Below are positions 24,782 through 33,516 of a stretch of DNA of 64,000 bases, one piece after another. Source of the stretch: Aminipila terrae (GTDB lineage: Bacteria; Bacillota; Clostridia; Peptostreptococcales; Anaerovoracaceae); the NCBI RefSeq assembly GCF_010120715.1, contig NZ_CP047591.1:1922001-1986000 (forward strand). The letters run 5' to 3'. Made by a program: the position numbers and the translations under genes. The first letter of the stretch is position 1. Each line of letters opens with the position of its first letter. Under the pieces are notes generated by a model that was given only the letters and a program-made list of their open reading frames with translations, was not told the DNA's origin and ran no database searches.

Positions 24782-26314
24782 ATGTTAAAAGAAAAAAGCT
24801 ATTTTAGAGAGGAATTGCCAATAAATGTAATAACTGCACATATTGAGGAATACCCCATACATTTCCATGATGACTTGGAAGTGGTTTATGTTTTAGAAGG
24901 ATCTGTGAATTTAAAAAATGGGTACTATAATTATCTTCTAAAGCAGGGAGATATATTTATTTTAAATGACAGGGAAATACATAGCTTTACCAAGACTGGT
25001 GAGGATAATATGGTTATGATGCTTCAAATGAATTTATCCTATTTTTCTAATTACTATGGCAACTTGAAAAACAATTTTTTTGTTACAGATATGCACGACG
25101 ATGATGAAAGTTTAGATGTACTTCGAAACATACTGGGTCGTATTATGATGGAAGTCATAGAAAAAGGATACGGATATGAACATAAAGTCATAGAGAGTAC
25201 ACACAACCTTTTAGCATGTTTATTGTCTGACTTTCAGTATTTTGTCATGGAAGACGGTAAATTTATAAATGAAACTAAAAACAAGGCAAATAAAGTGCTC
25301 GCTGGCCGTCTGAGAAGAATTACTGATTATATGTATGAAAACTATACAAGAAAACTTACATTAAATGAGATAGCAGATCGTGAGCACTTAAGTATTTATT
25401 ATTTGTCCCATGTGATAAAAGAAGCTACAGGCCTTAGCTTTCAGGATTTACTTAGTTTCATAAGGGTTGAGGAATCAGAAAAACTCTTACTTGGCACAAA
25501 TAAGAAGATTGGAGCCATATCTGAAGAGATGGGTTTTTCTGCAGTCCGATATTATATCAAGCATTTTAAAACTTGGTTCAATATGCACCCACAGGAATAT
25601 AGGAAGAAATTTGCGGACAAGCCTAATAAAAGGGAAACAACAGCCCGATATATCAGATGCTCTCCTATGGAAATTGAGGATGCCATCAGAAAACAGGTGA
25701 AAGGTGTTTATAGTGATTACATCAAAGGAAAGAAGCCAGATCCTGTTATTGTGGATTTAGATATACAATCCGCTTTAGATGAAAAGTCAAAAGAAGATCT
25801 ATTTATTGGGCAGTTATTGGAAAAGGATGAGATGAAACCTATAGCAAGGCCTTATAATCTGATGAAAAGTCTGAAAGAAACCATGCTTGCATCAGGGGCA
25901 AATTATATCATTACTACAAGCAGCCAGAACCCTGAAGAAATTAACAGTATCAGTATTTTGGTATATAATATAAATGATTTTATAAGAACTGAACTACAGA
26001 ATGCAGAAAATCGTGAAAAAATTTATGAAATTTGTTCCCAGTATGAAGAAGAGGGAGAGTTTTTAATAAAGTGCCAGGGCTTATCCGGAGATTTCAATGT
26101 AAGCCGGTATAAAATATCACAGAAAAATATTGTGACGGCTTATCAGGAAGGATTAAGAGCACCAGGAGTGGCCAGCAAGAGAGAAACTTTAATCAGCAGC
26201 TGGTCTACTTTGCCAGATGTGGAATTCAGTACTGTTACAACTTCTGAGGCATTAAGCATACGGTCCACAATGAGAGGAATAAGCGCTGAAATCATTCTCA
26301 TAGACAGAAGGTAA
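24782..26314 (+). CDS. AraC-family regulator with GH39-like C-terminal remnant
   Basis: A 510-residue regulator. The start is ATG 24782, five bases after GGAGG. The N-terminal cupin (HFHDDLEVVYVLEGSVNL, about 25-45) is followed by the two-helix-turn-helix AraC domain (about 180-285; TLNEIADREHLSIYYLSHVIKEA and GAISEEMGFSAVRYYIKHFK). The last 220 residues (IISTSSQNPEEINSI.. then YKISQKNIVTAYQEGL..) resemble the C-terminal beta-domain of glycoside hydrolase family 39 fusions, but the catalytic barrel is absent. It has no sugar-utilisation genes next to it. The GH39 relation is by memory of the family and is moderate. Confidence 0.8.
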   Translation: MLKEKSYFREELPINVITAHIEEYPIHFHDDLEVVYVLEGSVNLKNGYYNYLLKQGDIFILNDREIHSFTKTGEDNMVMMLQMNLSYFSNYYGNLKNNFFVTDMHDDDESLDVLRNILGRIMMEVIEKGYGYEHKVIESTHNLLACLLSDFQYFVMEDGKFINETKNKANKVLAGRLRRITDYMYENYTRKLTLNEIADREHLSIYYLSHVIKEATGLSFQDLLSFIRVEESEKLLLGTNKKIGAISEEMGFSAVRYYIKHFKTWFNMHPQEYRKKFADKPNKRETTARYIRCSPMEIEDAIRKQVKGVYSDYIKGKKPDPVIVDLDIQSALDEKSKEDLFIGQLLEKDEMKPIARPYNLMKSLKETMLASGANYIITTSSQNPEEINSISILVYNINDFIRTELQNAENREKIYEICSQYEEEGEFLIKCQGLSGDFNVSRYKISQKNIVTAYQEGLRAPGVASKRETLISSWSTLPDVEFSTVTTSEALSIRSTMRGISAEIILIDRR

Positions 26315-26346
26315 GATGCATAGATAAGTATATAATAAGAAATGAA

Positions 26347-26376
26347 AAAGGCTGTTTTGATACAGCCTTTTTTTAT
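26347..26376. terminator. bidirectional terminator
   Basis: Stem AAAGGCTGT / ACAGCCTTT followed by TTTTTATT, between the AraC gene and the convergent unknown gene at 26373. Confidence 0.75.
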
Positions 26377-27548
26377 TCTCTTATAAACTCCAGAAAGTCT
26401 TCGAAGTCATCAAAGTCACTCTGGATAAACTCATAGAGAATAGGTTCTTTAAATTCATATTTGGCAATCATGGAAAGATATCCTTTTAATGGACTTTTTC
26501 TTAAATCCATTTCCAGGGATTGGATTCCCCGGACATTATAACTGGCGATAATCATCTGGCCAAAATCAGAGATATAAAACATTCCATATACATCCTCATT
26601 TAATCGGAATATAGGCTTATCTACATGAGAATTGTTTTTATTGAATGCCAGAAACAGTCTGCCGTTTTCGTGTATTGTCATCATGGCATTGGTGGTAATT
26701 TCAGCCAGACTGCTGTCTATAAAATCATCATTATCGGTTTCCAGATCGTATACTGTGATATATTCCGGCCTTGACAGCATCATTGCTGCTTCAGCGGCAC
26801 TGACCTTAAAATCAGAACCCTTTTTAAACTCTGAAATAAGGAGTGAATCAACGGTGACTTCTGATACGACAATGTGATAACTTCCACTGCTTTCAATTAA
26901 AGATTCACATAAATAAGAATTATTTTCTTTATCATTTATATCAATAGTATTTTTGCATAATGTTGAGATCGGATAATCTGAATATATGTCCACAGGGGTC
27001 CGTCCATTGGTCAGAAACTTTGCAGCATAATAATCGTGGCCAAAGCAACGCATTAAAAAGTAGTTGATTATCTGATAATCCGAATGAATGGGATCACACA
27101 TTTTTTTCATTAAGTCATGTTTTTCTTTCAGGCTAAGAGTAACATCCTTCTGTAAGATGAATTCGTACTCCTCCTTGCCTTTTGGCAATGGTATGGCCAG
27201 ATCCTGATTGGCTTTGGCATATTCCTGTACTAAATGACAGGCTTCGGCTTCACCTATTTTTATTTTTTTGCCCCCAAGACCGCCTAGCAGTGCACTTTCA
27301 ATTACGGTGATTTCTTCTATGTCATTTCCCACAATGCTTTTATATGTCTCGAATCCATATTCTTCTGCGTCAAAATAAAAGAACTGGTGAAAATCCGAGC
27401 TTATGTTTTCATCTTCAATTCCCCAATGTATATAAAGACCTGTGACACCCATAAGTCTTGTATCTGTAATGTAAGCACTAATAAACTGTTTGTTACTGTG
27501 CAGAGGGGAATCCATTCCACCTCTTATAACTTTAAACTTTCTATCCAA
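26373..27548 (-). CDS. unknown protein, 391 residues
   Basis: I do not recognise this family. It is a soluble, acidic protein without signal peptide, membrane segment or cysteine cluster, and ends in an Asp/Glu/Phe-rich tail. A block with SDYQIINYFLMRCFGHD (about 155-171) may be a conserved core. The gene is monocistronic, lies before the divergent metK riboswitch, and its codon use resembles its neighbours, so it looks native. Confidence 0.7.
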   Translation of the reverse strand: MDRKFKVIRGGMDSPLHSNKQFISAYITDTRLMGVTGLYIHWGIEDENISSDFHQFFYFDAEEYGFETYKSIVGNDIEEITVIESALLGGLGGKKIKIGEAEACHLVQEYAKANQDLAIPLPKGKEEYEFILQKDVTLSLKEKHDLMKKMCDPIHSDYQIINYFLMRCFGHDYYAAKFLTNGRTPVDIYSDYPISTLCKNTIDINDKENNSYLCESLIESSGSYHIVVSEVTVDSLLISEFKKGSDFKVSAAEAAMMLSRPEYITVYDLETDNDDFIDSSLAEITTNAMMTIHENGRLFLAFNKNNSHVDKPIFRLNEDVYGMFYISDFGQMIIASYNVRGIQSLEMDLRKSPLKGYLSMIAKYEFKEPILYEFIQSDFDDFEDFLEFIRE

Positions 27549-27605
27549 TATTACCTATCCTTTTCTATACTATAATAAATTTAGTATAACCCAAAAGGTT
27601 ATATA

Positions 27606-27633
27606 TTGACAATATGCTATTTGTGGATATAAT
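27606..27633 (+). promoter_or_regulatory. consensus promoter of the metK riboswitch transcript
   Basis: TTGACA (27606-27611) and TATAAT (27628-27633), both perfect, with a 16-base spacer, about 50 bases before the SAM aptamer. Confidence 0.8.
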
Positions 27634-27683
27634 ATAATAAGAAAACGACAATAGAGATGAAAAGTACAAAGTACTTAAATCTC

Positions 27684-27831
27684 TTAAATAACCCCTTATC
27701 AAGAGTGGCGGAGGGAATAGGCCCTGCGATGCCCGGCAACCTGTGTATTTGACATGCGCTTGCAATCAGATATAAAAGGTGCTAAATCCTACAGAAGTTG
27801 GTATTCTGGAAGATGAGGAAAGATTATCTAA
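27684..27831 (+). promoter_or_regulatory. SAM-I (S-box) riboswitch
   Basis: The conserved core CTTATCAAGAG-TGGCGGAGGGA, GGCCC and GATGCCCGGCAACC is present in order, followed by GGTGCTAAATCC and the closing GATGAGGAAAGATT. P1 can form between TTAAATAACC and GATTATCTAA. It precedes a terminator and metK, so S-adenosylmethionine should turn the gene off. Confidence 0.96.
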
Positions 27832-27844
27832 TACGAAAAATCGG

Positions 27845-27876
27845 ACCTCTTTCTTAAGAGGTTATTTTAGTTTTTT
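27845..27876 (+). terminator. riboswitch expression-platform terminator
   Basis: Stem ACCTCTT / AAGAGGT with TCTT loop followed by TATTTTAGTTTTTT. Upstream AAATCTCTTAAATAA could compete with it as an antiterminator. Confidence 0.82.
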
Positions 27877-27924
27877 GGATAAAATTATTGTTAAAGTAAT
27901 TTAAAAAAGAAAGGACGTAGCGTT

Positions 27925-29109
27925 ATGAAAAGATTATTTACTTCAGAATCAGTAACAGAAGGACACCCTGACAAAATCTGTGACCAGATTTCAGATGCTA
28001 TACTTGATGCTATTTATTCTCAGGATCCTTATGGAAGAGTGGCAGCAGAGACAACTACAACCACAGGCTATGCTATGGTAATGGGAGAGATTACCACAAA
28101 TTGTTATATCGATATTCCCAAAATAGTACGACAAGTCATTTGTGATATCGGATATACAAAGAGTGAATATGGTTTTGACGGAAACACTTGTGCTGTTTTA
28201 ACGGCAATAGATGAACAGTCTGGCGATATTGCCATGGGTGTGGACAAGGCATTAGAATACAAGGAAGGTTCCATGAATGACCTGATTGAAGAAACAGGTG
28301 CAGGTGACCAGGGTATTATGTTTGGTTTTGCATGTAACGAAACACCAGAGTTAATGCCTATGCCGATTTCTCTTGCCCATAAGCTTGCATTACAGCTTAC
28401 AAAGGTAAGAAAAGATGGAACTATTAACTATCTAAGACCAGATGGAAAAACACAGGTAACTGTTGAGTATGATGGGGATAAGGTAAAAAGAGTGGACACT
28501 GTTCTTATTTCAACCCAGCATGATCCGGAAGCAACTCAGGAGCAAATCAGAAAAGATTTGATTGAAAAGGTTATTAAGCCTGTTATTCCAGCAGAGCTTT
28601 TGGATAATGAAACAAAGTATTTCGTAAATCCTACTGGCCGGTTTGTAATCGGAGGACCCCATGGTGATTCAGGCCTTACAGGAAGAAAGATTATTGTGGA
28701 CACCTATGGCGGATATGCAAGACATGGCGGTGGTGCATTCAGTGGTAAAGACCCTACAAAAGTTGACCGTTCAGCAACCTATGCAGCAAGATACGTTGCA
28801 AAAAATATTGTTGCTGCGGGCCTGGCAGATAAATGTGAAATTGAACTGGCTTATGCTATTGGTGTGGCAAAACCGGTATCTGTTCTTGTTGACACTTTTG
28901 GAACAGGAAAAGTATCTGATGAAACAATCACTGAGCTGGTAAACAAACATTTTGACTTAAGACCAGCAGCCATTATCAGAGATTTAGACTTAAGAAGACC
29001 TATTTACAGACAGGTTGCTGCTTATGGGCACTTTGGAAGAACGGATATTGACATTCCTTGGGAAAAGACAGACAAGGCTGCAGCTTTAAAGCAGGATGCA
29101 GGATTATAA
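27925..29109 (+). CDS. metK: S-adenosylmethionine synthetase
   Basis: Makes SAM from methionine and ATP. The 394-residue protein starts with FTSESVTEGHPDKICDQISDAILD and carries GAGDQGIMFGFA and the P-loop-like GGGAFSGKDPTKVDRS, all diagnostic of MetK. AAAGGA precedes the ATG. It is controlled by the SAM-I riboswitch just upstream. In this organism SAM also feeds the radical enzyme KamA. Confidence 0.98.
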   Translation: MKRLFTSESVTEGHPDKICDQISDAILDAIYSQDPYGRVAAETTTTTGYAMVMGEITTNCYIDIPKIVRQVICDIGYTKSEYGFDGNTCAVLTAIDEQSGDIAMGVDKALEYKEGSMNDLIEETGAGDQGIMFGFACNETPELMPMPISLAHKLALQLTKVRKDGTINYLRPDGKTQVTVEYDGDKVKRVDTVLISTQHDPEATQEQIRKDLIEKVIKPVIPAELLDNETKYFVNPTGRFVIGGPHGDSGLTGRKIIVDTYGGYARHGGGAFSGKDPTKVDRSATYAARYVAKNIVAAGLADKCEIELAYAIGVAKPVSVLVDTFGTGKVSDETITELVNKHFDLRPAAIIRDLDLRRPIYRQVAAYGHFGRTDIDIPWEKTDKAAALKQDAGL

Positions 29110-29146
29110 AATCCAGAAAATTAAGGGAAACATGATTATGTGAAGC

Positions 29147-29183
29147 AAAGCTGTCTCTATGAAATGTAGAGACAGCTTTTGTT
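29147..29183 (+). terminator. terminator of metK
   Basis: 13-bp stem AAAGCTGTCTCTA / TAGAGACAGCTTT with TGAAATG loop, followed by TGTTGTTT. Confidence 0.85.
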
Positions 29184-29212
29184 GTTTAATCACAAAAAAT
29201 TTTTGAAAATTG

Positions 29213-29254
29213 TTGCATTACACAAAAAAATGCGTATAATATTAAATTATACGC
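29213..29254 (+). promoter_or_regulatory. lysC promoter with palindrome over the -10 box
   Basis: TTGCAT and TATAAT are 16 bases apart. The TATAAT is the end of the arm GCGTATAAT (29232-29240), which with ATTATACGC (29246-29254) makes a 9-bp perfect palindrome around ATTAA. A repressor site is likely. No lysine riboswitch core was seen in the 90-base leader. Confidence 0.5.
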
Positions 29255-29344
29255 TAAAAACAAAATAAAATTTTGTGAGTTTAGCATTGCAAGAAATAAT
29301 GAATATTATATATTACGAACAAATGTATAGAGGAGGGATTTCCG

Positions 29345-30658
29345 GTGGGAATCAAAGTTGCAAAGTTTGGCGGCTCGTCTGTAGCCGATGCTATACAGCT
29401 TACAAAGACAAAAGAAATAATAGAAGCAGATAAAGACCGAAGATATGTGGTTGTATCTGCTCCCGGAAAGCGGTACGATCAGGACAATAAGATTACAGAT
29501 CTTTTATATTTATGTAAAACTCACATAGAACATAATTTACCTTATGAACAGGTATTTCAGGTGATTTGTGACAGATATATGGCGATGGAAATTAATCTTG
29601 GAGTAGAGGTGGATCTGCTGAAGGAATTTGATGAAATCAAAAGAAATCTTCAGGAAGGAGCTTCCCAGGATTATATAGCCAGCAGAGGGGAATATCTTAA
29701 TGCCCTTATGACAGCAGCTATGCTTGGTTACGATTTTGTGGATGCTGCTGGCTTAATTTTATTTGATGAGAGGGGTAAATTCCTCTCTGAAGAAACAAAT
29801 AAAGCTTTAGGAGAAGCACTGAAAAAACATGAAAGAGCTGTTATTCCAGGCTTTTATGGAACCTACCCAAGTGGAAAGATTAAAACCTTTTCCAGAGGAG
29901 GCTCTGATATAACAGGTGCAATTGTTGCCAGAGCTGTTGGTGCTGAAGTTTATGAAAACTGGACAGATGTATCCGGATTTTTAATGGCTGATCCAAGAAT
30001 CGTTAAGAATTCCAAGCCAATCAGCAGAATATCTTATAAAGAACTAAGAGAACTTTCTTATATGGGAGCGTCTGTATTACATGAAGATGCTATTTATCCT
30101 GCAAGAATTGCCGGAATACCTATAAATATTAGAAATACTAATATTCCAACAGACCCTGGTACAGTGATTGACGCTGAGGTGGCTGTTCAAAAAGATCAGA
30201 TTATAACTGGTATTGCCGGAAGTAAAGACTTTTCAGTTATTGCCATTTATAAAAACGGGCTAAGCCAGGAAAGTGGTTTTATCAGGCGTCTTAGCAGTAT
30301 CCTGGAGGACTACGATATTGCTATTGAGCATATGCCTAGTGGCATAGATACAGTTTCTGTTGTAGTTTCAGATAAAAGCATTGATGGTAAACTGGATGAT
30401 GTTATTGAAGAAATAAAGAGAAAGCTTGATCCGGGCAGTATTGATATTTTTGATGATATGTCACTTATTGCCACCGTAGGTGCAGGCATGTCCAAAAGAC
30501 TTGGTGTATCCGCTACTTTATTTACAGCTCTTGCAGAAGCAGGCGTAAATATACGGATGATTGACCAGGGGTCCAGTGAAATGAACATTATAGTAGGTGT
30601 TGAGACAAAAGACTTTAACCGGGCCATACATGCCATTTATGATGCCTTTGTGCAATAA
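29345..30658 (+). CDS. aspartate kinase
   Basis: Phosphorylates aspartate for the lysine/threonine/methionine pathways. The 437-residue protein uses a GTG start (29345), 10 bases after GAGGAGG. The kinase block VAKFGGSSVAD, the RGEYLNALMTAAML block and FSRGGSDITGA are present, followed by two ACT domains (about residues 290-437) that probably bind an amino acid effector. Between metK and metA, its main task here may be methionine supply. Confidence 0.94.
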   Translation: MGIKVAKFGGSSVADAIQLTKTKEIIEADKDRRYVVVSAPGKRYDQDNKITDLLYLCKTHIEHNLPYEQVFQVICDRYMAMEINLGVEVDLLKEFDEIKRNLQEGASQDYIASRGEYLNALMTAAMLGYDFVDAAGLILFDERGKFLSEETNKALGEALKKHERAVIPGFYGTYPSGKIKTFSRGGSDITGAIVARAVGAEVYENWTDVSGFLMADPRIVKNSKPISRISYKELRELSYMGASVLHEDAIYPARIAGIPINIRNTNIPTDPGTVIDAEVAVQKDQIITGIAGSKDFSVIAIYKNGLSQESGFIRRLSSILEDYDIAIEHMPSGIDTVSVVVSDKSIDGKLDDVIEEIKRKLDPGSIDIFDDMSLIATVGAGMSKRLGVSATLFTALAEAGVNIRMIDQGSSEMNIIVGVETKDFNRAIHAIYDAFVQ

Positions 30659-30677
30659 CCAAAAGACAGAATACTTT

Positions 30678-30706
30678 ACAGCGGGCTAATACCCCGCTGT
30701 TTTTAT
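30678..30706 (+). terminator. terminator of the aspartate kinase gene
   Basis: Stem ACAGCGGG / CCCGCTGT followed by TTTTTAT. Confidence 0.8.
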
Positions 30707-30759
30707 AAACAGAGATTGGAACACATAAGGCTGTTCTAGAGAGAAGGTGTGAGGATTTT

Positions 30760-31677
30760 ATGCCACTGATTATACCAGATAAATTACCTGCAGGTGATTT
30801 ACTGCAGAAAGAAAATATATTTGTGATGCATGATGCGGTAGCTGTGAAGCAGGATATCAGGCCTCTCCGAATCCTGATGGTGAATCTGATGCCAGACAAG
30901 GCAGCTACGGAAACACAGTTGGCAAGAGTTCTGGCAAATTCTCCACTGCAGGTGGAGCTTACTTTAGTAAGGATGGGCAGCCATGATTCTAAAAATGTGC
31001 TGGAGGAATATCTGGATACCTTTTATAAAACCTTTCAGGAAATTAAAGATGAACGGTTCGACGGAATGATTTTAACCGGTGCTCCAGTAGAAACCTTAAG
31101 CTTTGAACAAGTGGATTACTGGGATGAACTGTGCGCTATATTAGAATATTCAAAAACACATATATACAGCAATATGTATATTTGTTGGGGCGCCCAGGCA
31201 GCACTTTATTATCATTTTGGTATCAATAAGTACCCGATGGATAAGAAACTGTTTGGGGTGTTTGAACACAAAGTAATTCGTGCCCATACCCCTTTAATGA
31301 GAGGATTTGATGATGCTTTCTGGGCCCCTCATTCCAGATATACCCAGGTACTTAAAACAGATATAGAATCCCATGCTGAAATCAGGATTCTGGCAGAATC
31401 AGAAGAGGCAGGACCCCATATTCTGGCTACTGATAATGGAAGACAGATCTTCATTATGGGCCATCAGGAGTATGACAGAGAGACCCTGGGGTTGGAATAT
31501 TACAGGGACGTGCAAAAAGGAATTCCGGTTGATGTGCCTAAGAACTATTTTAAGGAGGACCAGCCGGGGAAGGATGTCATCGTGAGATGGAGGGGGCATG
31601 CAAGTATGTTGTTCGCCAATTGGCTGAATTACTACGTATATCAGGAAACGCCATATGATTTAACACAGTTAAAGTAA
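30760..31677 (+). CDS. metA: homoserine O-acyltransferase (MetA family)
   Basis: First committed step of methionine synthesis from homoserine. The 305-residue protein has the class-I glutamine-amidotransferase-like fold: nucleophile Cys in ICWGAQAALYY (about residue 142) and the His/Glu of MGHQEYDRE (about 235-237). Firmicute MetA proteins commonly use acetyl-CoA; the discriminating residue was not checked. Spacing of 102 bases and a terminator separate it from the kinase gene. Confidence 0.94.
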   Translation: MPLIIPDKLPAGDLLQKENIFVMHDAVAVKQDIRPLRILMVNLMPDKAATETQLARVLANSPLQVELTLVRMGSHDSKNVLEEYLDTFYKTFQEIKDERFDGMILTGAPVETLSFEQVDYWDELCAILEYSKTHIYSNMYICWGAQAALYYHFGINKYPMDKKLFGVFEHKVIRAHTPLMRGFDDAFWAPHSRYTQVLKTDIESHAEIRILAESEEAGPHILATDNGRQIFIMGHQEYDRETLGLEYYRDVQKGIPVDVPKNYFKEDQPGKDVIVRWRGHASMLFANWLNYYVYQETPYDLTQLK

Positions 31678-31733
31678 ATTGAAACCTTTTATATCCAAAT
31701 ATATATCCGCTTTTTATTGTCTATACTGCTGGT

Positions 31734-31776
31734 GCTACCGGAATTATCATTTTTACTTAAATCCCGGTAGCTTTTT
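31734..31776 (+). terminator. terminator of metA
   Basis: Stem GCTACCGG (31734-31741) / CCGGTAGC (31764-31771) followed by TTTTT. Confidence 0.7.
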
Positions 31777-31858
31777 GCATCTTTACTCGTTAGTTTTAAC
31801 ACATTGTTAGCTTTTTTATTGAAATGGCTACCATAAAGTTTCAACTTTTATAAAAATA

Positions 31859-31900
31859 CGGTAGGATTTGCCCAAAATGCTACCGAGGATTTTGTTTTTT
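31859..31900 (+). terminator. second GCTACC-type hairpin with T-run
   Basis: Stem CGGTAG / CTACCG followed by AGGATTTTGTTTTTTT, with another TGGCTACC at 31826-31833. The 430-base gap 31678-32108 holds these repeats and no recognisable gene. Confidence 0.45.
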
Positions 31901-32108
31901 TATAATTATAAGAGCAAAAACTTATTCTGGGTTTGTTTTAGTGTGTCCATGTTTTTTAATCACTTGTGCGCCAGCCCTTTTTTTTCTTCACAAAACCCAC
32001 AAATAGTATTCATTAAACATCAACATTTTTATGTTACATTCATAGAAATCAATTTAAAACAGAGTATTTGTTATTAAAGTAATGTAATAAAAAAATTGAG
32101 GAGAAAGA

Positions 32109-33389
32109 ATGAATAAAATAAGAGAAAAAATAATAAATACCAGAAGCATCAGAATGCTGATACAGGTGGCGGGTTTTATTGCTTTTACAGGCCTTTTTAC
32201 ATTGATATATGGAAGTCTGAAAAGCCTTTATATCTGTACCATGAAAGGAAACTTTGATTTGACTGCCTCCATTCCCCAATTAATCATTATTACTGTAATT
32301 TTCCTGACTACCATTTTATTTGGAAGATTTTTCTGTGGCTGGATATGTGCCTTTGGCACGTTGATGGATTTTCTTCATTTTATTTCATACAAGATTACCC
32401 GAAAGAAAATTATTGTAAACCACCGGATTGATAACACTTTAAAATATTTGAAATATGTAGTTCTTGCAATGTCCATAATTTTTATCTGGACCTTGGGAAT
32501 GAACTTATTTGAAGGAAGTAATCCATGGGATGTATTCGGCACTTATACCTCTCTGGGAGACACGCCATCTTTGACTGAATATATGAAAAGTAACTGGGTT
32601 GGAGCAGCCACTCTAGCAGTAATCATGGCAGGGGGGCTATTTATAGAAAGGTTCTTTTGCAGATATTTATGTCCATTGGGTGCGCTTTTTACTATATTGT
32701 CTAAGTTTCGTATAATGAAAATAAGAAAAGAGAAAAACCATTGTGGTAAATGTAATATCTGCAGTGAATCCTGCAGTATGGGAATTTATATAAATCCCAT
32801 AGATATCGTTCATTCGGGGGAATGCATAAATTGTTTAAAATGTATCCACAAGTGCCCGGGAGAAAACTTAAATACTTCAGTTGGCAAGAAGCAATTAAGT
32901 AAGAGGATTATAACTGCATTAGCCGTTTTTACTCTATTATTATGCGCAGCCGCTTACTATGGGGCAACTTATATTGATTCTATCCAGACATCAGATTCAG
33001 GTAAAGCAAATATATCTGAACTAACTAAACAAAGTACGGGTACTTATCAAGATGGTACTTATGAAGGAACAGGAACCGGATTTAAGGGGACAACCACAGT
33101 TTCCGTAACGATTAAGAATGGTTATATAACAGATATAGCTACAGTATCCACAAATGATGATAAACCATATTATAACAGGGCCTTCAGCAGCATGGTTCAG
33201 CAGATCATTTCAACACAGAATGTAGGTGTTGATTCTGTCACAGGAGCAACTTTCAGCAGTAATGGAATAAGGAATGCTGTGGCTGATGCGCTGGGTCAGG
33301 AGTACCAAAATAATAACGACCAGATACAGCGAGGGCATAGTGGGCCCGGCAGCCATGGAGAATATGGGAAAAAGAATGGAACAAATTAA
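32109..33389 (+). CDS. membrane 4Fe-4S polyferredoxin with FMN-binding domain
   Basis: A 426-residue membrane electron carrier. About five membrane segments (30-52, 62-83, 115-135, 165-185, 258-280) carry two NapH/CcoG-like CxxxC motifs (FFCGWICAFG and FFCRYLCPLG). Two 4Fe-4S sites follow in a cytosolic loop (CGKCNICSESC, CINCLKCIHKC). The C-terminus is an FMN-binding domain with DSVTGATFSS, the covalent flavin-threonine motif of RnfG/NqrC. It may pass electrons to or from an extracellular or membrane flavin. The partner is not encoded here. Confidence 0.86.
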   Translation: MNKIREKIINTRSIRMLIQVAGFIAFTGLFTLIYGSLKSLYICTMKGNFDLTASIPQLIIITVIFLTTILFGRFFCGWICAFGTLMDFLHFISYKITRKKIIVNHRIDNTLKYLKYVVLAMSIIFIWTLGMNLFEGSNPWDVFGTYTSLGDTPSLTEYMKSNWVGAATLAVIMAGGLFIERFFCRYLCPLGALFTILSKFRIMKIRKEKNHCGKCNICSESCSMGIYINPIDIVHSGECINCLKCIHKCPGENLNTSVGKKQLSKRIITALAVFTLLLCAAAYYGATYIDSIQTSDSGKANISELTKQSTGTYQDGTYEGTGTGFKGTTTVSVTIKNGYITDIATVSTNDDKPYYNRAFSSMVQQIISTQNVGVDSVTGATFSSNGIRNAVADALGQEYQNNNDQIQRGHSGPGSHGEYGKKNGTN

Positions 33390-33398
33390 AAATAATCT

Positions 33399-33425
33399 GG
33401 GGGGATTGCCCCCTTTTCTTTTTCT
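33399..33425 (+). terminator. terminator after the polyferredoxin gene
   Basis: Stem GGGGGG(A)TTG CCCCC followed by TTTTCTTTTTCT. Confidence 0.6.
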
Positions 33426-33516
33426 CCTAAATGAGGTATAATATTATGCTACAGTATACATAAATAATATGAGTGCACAGGCACAGATTACAAAGGAATT
33501 TATACAGGAGGTATAA

